This document shows positions 61,518 through 64,000 of a stretch of 64,000 nucleotides of DNA, piece by piece. Under the pieces are notes generated by a model. That model worked only from the letters and a program-made list of their open reading frames with translations. It made no database searches and was not told where the DNA came from. The number at the start of each line of letters is the position of its first letter. Within the stretch, counting starts at the first letter, position 1. The translations under genes and the position numbers were made by a program. Source of the stretch: Actinomyces sp. S6-Spd3 (GTDB taxonomy: Bacteria; Actinomycetota; Actinomycetes; Actinomycetales; Actinomycetaceae); NCBI RefSeq assembly GCF_000758755.1, contig NZ_JRMV01000276.1:62001-126000 (forward strand), read 5' to 3'.

Positions 61518-62852
61518 CTACTTGTTCTCGGTAGAGTTCGGTAAGGCCTCGGCAATCTGCTGCGCAACCAAGTCCTCGTCGACGGGAAGCTGAGTGCGCG
61601 CATAGGCGGCGGCGTCATCTTGGGCATCGACAATTTCCTCAGCAACCGAACTGGCATCACGGCGCAATTCGACACCGTCAACGACGGAAGCACGCGCAAG
61701 CGTACGGGCCTCTAACCGGTCCTCGTCCGTGAACTCGAGATCATCAGCATGCTTTCGAACAAGAAGGCGAATAAGCTTGCGGCGCAGGTTTTCCTCGCGC
61801 AGGACTGCAGAACGCTCACGCAGCCAGCCGACTGCCAAAATAATTAGCAGAACAACACCCAACCAACCGATGACCGGATACATAACCCCGATCAGCTTCT
61901 TGAATCCCATGAACGAAGCCGCGTAGCCCGCTGCTACTACTCCGATGAGCACCAGACGCATTCGTGAGGTCGACCCGCCAGAAAAACGACGAGCTGTCGA
62001 ATAGAACAGGGAAAAAGCGGTGTTGTAGATCAGCGCAAAAATCACAAGGGTATATCCGAAAGCGAATAGCGGATGAATCGAGCGTGCTATCTCAAGAGCC
62101 GGGACGTTTACATCCCAGATACGATCCACGTTCAGATACAGAGCAAGCGCATCCGCACCGAGGACAAGGGCGATCAGCAAGCCACCGATACGACCGGCAC
62201 GACGCGCCTCACCAATGCGCAAGATTGAGCCACCGAGGACGAAGGCCATTGCAATACCACAGACAACACACAGCGCGAAATAGTTAATCGTCGCCAGCCA
62301 CAGATTCGGCAGTGCGGGAGTGACATTACGCGCGGCTGCGTCAAGTTCAGCAATGCCCGCATGCGGAGTCACCAATGAATAAATGGTCAAAACGGCAATC
62401 GCAATCATAATGATGGGCGTGAACACCCCGATCACATTCATAATCCGGTCGAAGTCCAGGAAAGCCGTAAGAATGACAAGCAGGGCACACAGTAAGCTGC
62501 CCGCCCAAGTAGGCACTCCGAATTGCTGCTGGAGGTTCGCACCGGCCCCTGCCAGCATCACGAAGCCCGTAGTGAAGGCAGAGAAAATCAGCACCACATC
62601 AATGACGCGACGCAAAACGGGATGAGTGATGCGTTCGAAGACCTCGTCGTGATTGTCTGAGCGAAAGTACGAGCCAAGCTGCAGGGCAACGACGCCGAAA
62701 ATCACGTTCAGCACACCCAAGGCTACGATTCCGATCAAACCCTTGGCGCCAAAAGCAAGGAAATATTGCAGGAGATCTTGGCCGCTGGCCAAACCTGCGC
62801 CGACTATCACTCCCACATATGCAAAAGCCACCGAGAGGTATTTCTTAGTCAT
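61518..62852 (-). CDS. YkvI family membrane protein, copy 1
   Basis: The 444-residue protein has about ten membrane helices (YVGVIVGAGLASGQDLLQYF at the start, then MLAGAGANLQQQFG and NLWLATINYFALCVVCGIAM). A cytoplasmic C-terminal tail of about 105 residues follows, rich in Arg, Glu and Ala. The start of the fold (GVIVGAGLASGQ) is that of APC-superfamily transporters and the YkvI branch. Substrate unknown. The ATG at 62852 has GGAAGAAG upstream; 12 upstream codons are dropped. It converges on the two-ATPase operon and is a tandem paralogue of the next gene. Confidence 0.85.
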   Translation of the reverse strand: MTKKYLSVAFAYVGVIVGAGLASGQDLLQYFLAFGAKGLIGIVALGVLNVIFGVVALQLGSYFRSDNHDEVFERITHPVLRRVIDVVLIFSAFTTGFVMLAGAGANLQQQFGVPTWAGSLLCALLVILTAFLDFDRIMNVIGVFTPIIMIAIAVLTIYSLVTPHAGIAELDAAARNVTPALPNLWLATINYFALCVVCGIAMAFVLGGSILRIGEARRAGRIGGLLIALVLGADALALYLNVDRIWDVNVPALEIARSIHPLFAFGYTLVIFALIYNTAFSLFYSTARRFSGGSTSRMRLVLIGVVAAGYAASFMGFKKLIGVMYPVIGWLGVVLLIILAVGWLRERSAVLREENLRRKLIRLLVRKHADDLEFTDEDRLEARTLARASVVDGVELRRDASSVAEEIVDAQDDAAAYARTQLPVDEDLVAQQIAEALPNSTENK

Positions 62853-62896
62853 TGTCTTCTTCCGATTGCCAATAAATATCACGGCCAAGGCCTATT

Positions 62897-62914
62897 TTCA
62901 CCGTACAGGGTGAA
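62897..62914. promoter_or_regulatory. Inverted repeat upstream of YkvI copy 1
   Basis: TTCACC and GGTGAA face each other over six bases (GTACAG), 45 bases before the copy 1 ATG and between the two YkvI genes. Perfect 6-base arms suggest an operator; no regulator can be assigned. Confidence 0.35.
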
Positions 62915-62989
62915 CTACTAGGCCGCAGAATTATGTCGATTGAATCACAAAAGAAGAAAGAAAGCTACGAGTTCGTTCGAATGGGGAAA

Positions 62990-64000
62990 CTACTTGCTGT
63001 CCGTGGAATCCGGCAAGGCCTCGGCAATCTGCTGCGCAACCAAGTCCTCGTCGACGGGAAGTTGAGTGCGCGCATAGGCGGCGGCGTCATCGTGGGAAGC
63101 GACGATCTGTTCCGCAATCGAGTCGGCGTCGCGGCGCAGCTGCGTTCCTTCGACGACCGAGGCACGGGCGAGTGTCTGCACCTCGGCGCGGTCCGCATCT
63201 GTGTACTCAAGGCCATCGGCATGCTTGCGCACCTGCACGCGGATCAGCTTGCGACGCAGATTTTCTTCGCGGATTACCGAGGCGCGGCGGTGCAGCCACG
63301 CGATCGCAAGGACCACGAGGAGTGCAATCCCCAGGTAGCCGATGATCGGATACATGCCGCCAACCAATTTCTTAAATCCCAGCAGGGAGTTCGCATAACC
63401 CGCAGCGGTCACCCCTGTCAGAATCACTCGCATGCGCTGATCCGAACCGCCAGAGAAGCGTCGAGCCGTTGAGTAGAACAGGGAAAAGACCGTGTTGTAG
63501 ATCAGCGCGAAAATGATGAGCGTATACAAGAGCGCGAAAGCCGGATGAATGCGCCGGGCGATCTCCAACGTCGGCACTCCCACATCCCAGATGCGATCCA
63601 TGTTGAGGAAAAGCGTCACCGCATCGGCTGCAATAACGAGAGCAATCAGCGCACCGCCCAAGCTCCCGGCCTTGCGTGCCACATCGATGCGCAGGACGGA
63701 ACCTCCCAAAACGAAAGCCATCGCAATACCGTTGACCACGCAGAGTGCGAAGTAGTTGATTGTCGAGAGCCACAAGTTCGGAAGCGCAGGGGTAACATTC
63801 TGCGCGGCAGCGTTGAGCTCGGTGATGCCTGGATGCGGGCGCGCAAGCGAGTAGATCGTCAAAATACTGATGGCAACAATGATCATCGGGGTGAAGACAC
63901 CGATGACTTTCATGATGCGATCAAAATCAAGGAAGGCAGTGACGACAACCAAAACCGCGCAGATCGCACTTCCCGCCCATGCCGGGATTCCAAACTGTTG
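62990..64000 (-). CDS. YkvI family membrane protein, copy 2, partial (5' end beyond the window)
   Basis: 337 codons are open to the window edge, starting inside the protein at QQFGIPAWAGSA, which corresponds to QQFGVPTWAGSL of copy 1. About seven membrane helices and the C-terminal tail are present. The two proteins are closely similar throughout and end in EALPDSTDSK and EALPNSTENK. The 3' ends share a 77-base block differing at one base. It is about 137 bases upstream of copy 1 on the same strand. As with copy 1, the substrate is unknown. Confidence 0.88.
   Translation of the reverse strand, partial: QQFGIPAWAGSAICAVLVVVTAFLDFDRIMKVIGVFTPMIIVAISILTIYSLARPHPGITELNAAAQNVTPALPNLWLSTINYFALCVVNGIAMAFVLGGSVLRIDVARKAGSLGGALIALVIAADAVTLFLNMDRIWDVGVPTLEIARRIHPAFALLYTLIIFALIYNTVFSLFYSTARRFSGGSDQRMRVILTGVTAAGYANSLLGFKKLVGGMYPIIGYLGIALLVVLAIAWLHRRASVIREENLRRKLIRVQVRKHADGLEYTDADRAEVQTLARASVVEGTQLRRDADSIAEQIVASHDDAAAYARTQLPVDEDLVAQQIAEALPDSTDSK

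Noticed and set aside
1-64000. CRISPR arrays, insertion sequences, prophage genes or rRNA operons
   Set aside because: I looked for regular direct repeats, transposase or integrase motifs and rRNA sequence on both strands and saw none.

Overview
The window looks like chromosome from an oral-type actinobacterium of the family Actinomycetaceae (Schaalia/Actinomyces). The grounds are moderately high GC, gene orders shared with Mycobacterium and Corynebacterium (tetR - tRNA-Gln - glmU - prs - rplY; rpf - rsmA - ispE - ABC-F), LAXTG-type sortase signals on secreted enzymes, and a HisA/PriA-like isomerase at the end of the trp operon instead of a TrpF. The species assignment is inference. I saw no insertion sequence, prophage, rRNA operon or CRISPR array.

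Layout. 0-6.5 kb: partial PHP phosphoesterase, Xaa-Pro aminopeptidase, a magnesium/stress cluster (GSP17M-like, PRC-MgtE_N-CBS protein, DUF1003), Mrp and an O-methyltransferase. 6.6-14 kb: a complete tryptophan operon behind a Trp-rich leader peptide and attenuator, with a TrpC-TrpB fusion and a PriA-type isomerase whose active-site changes suggest it serves only Trp synthesis. 14-20 kb: LOG protein, a BMP lipoprotein, manC, rplY, prs, a truncated glmU and tRNA-Gln. 20-22 kb: TetR regulator and cytoplasmic alpha-amylase. 22.5-37.7 kb: a long minus-strand series forming a plausible nucleic-acid scavenging route. It runs from a wall-anchored nuclease and a wall-anchored 5'-nucleotidase, through a nucleoside ABC importer, to cytidine deaminase, nucleoside phosphorylases, DeoC and a PGM2-like mutase. 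38-41 kb: an ABC exporter with a disordered Pro/Gln-rich tail, and a cysteine-rich DUF1540 protein. 41-52.6 kb: ABC-F, IspE, RsmA, two coupled resuscitation/lytic transglycosylase proteins, an inserted lipoprotein-transglutaminase pair, TatD and a DJ-1 protein. 52.6-58 kb: a very large MacB/FtsX-like ABC protein carrying pentapeptide repeats, and a CPA1 antiporter. 58-64 kb: Ogt, a two-gene P-loop ATPase operon under a near-consensus promoter overlapped by two tandem palindromic operators, and two tandem YkvI-like membrane proteins, the second cut by the window end.

The least explained item is the two-ATPase operon at 58.7-61.5 kb. Other points of interest are GlmU lacking its acetyltransferase domain, the pentapeptide-repeat ABC protein, the remodelled trp operon, and strong enrichment of the heptamer CGAGGCC on both strands. 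All coordinates are by eye, and functions rest on recognised motifs without database searches.
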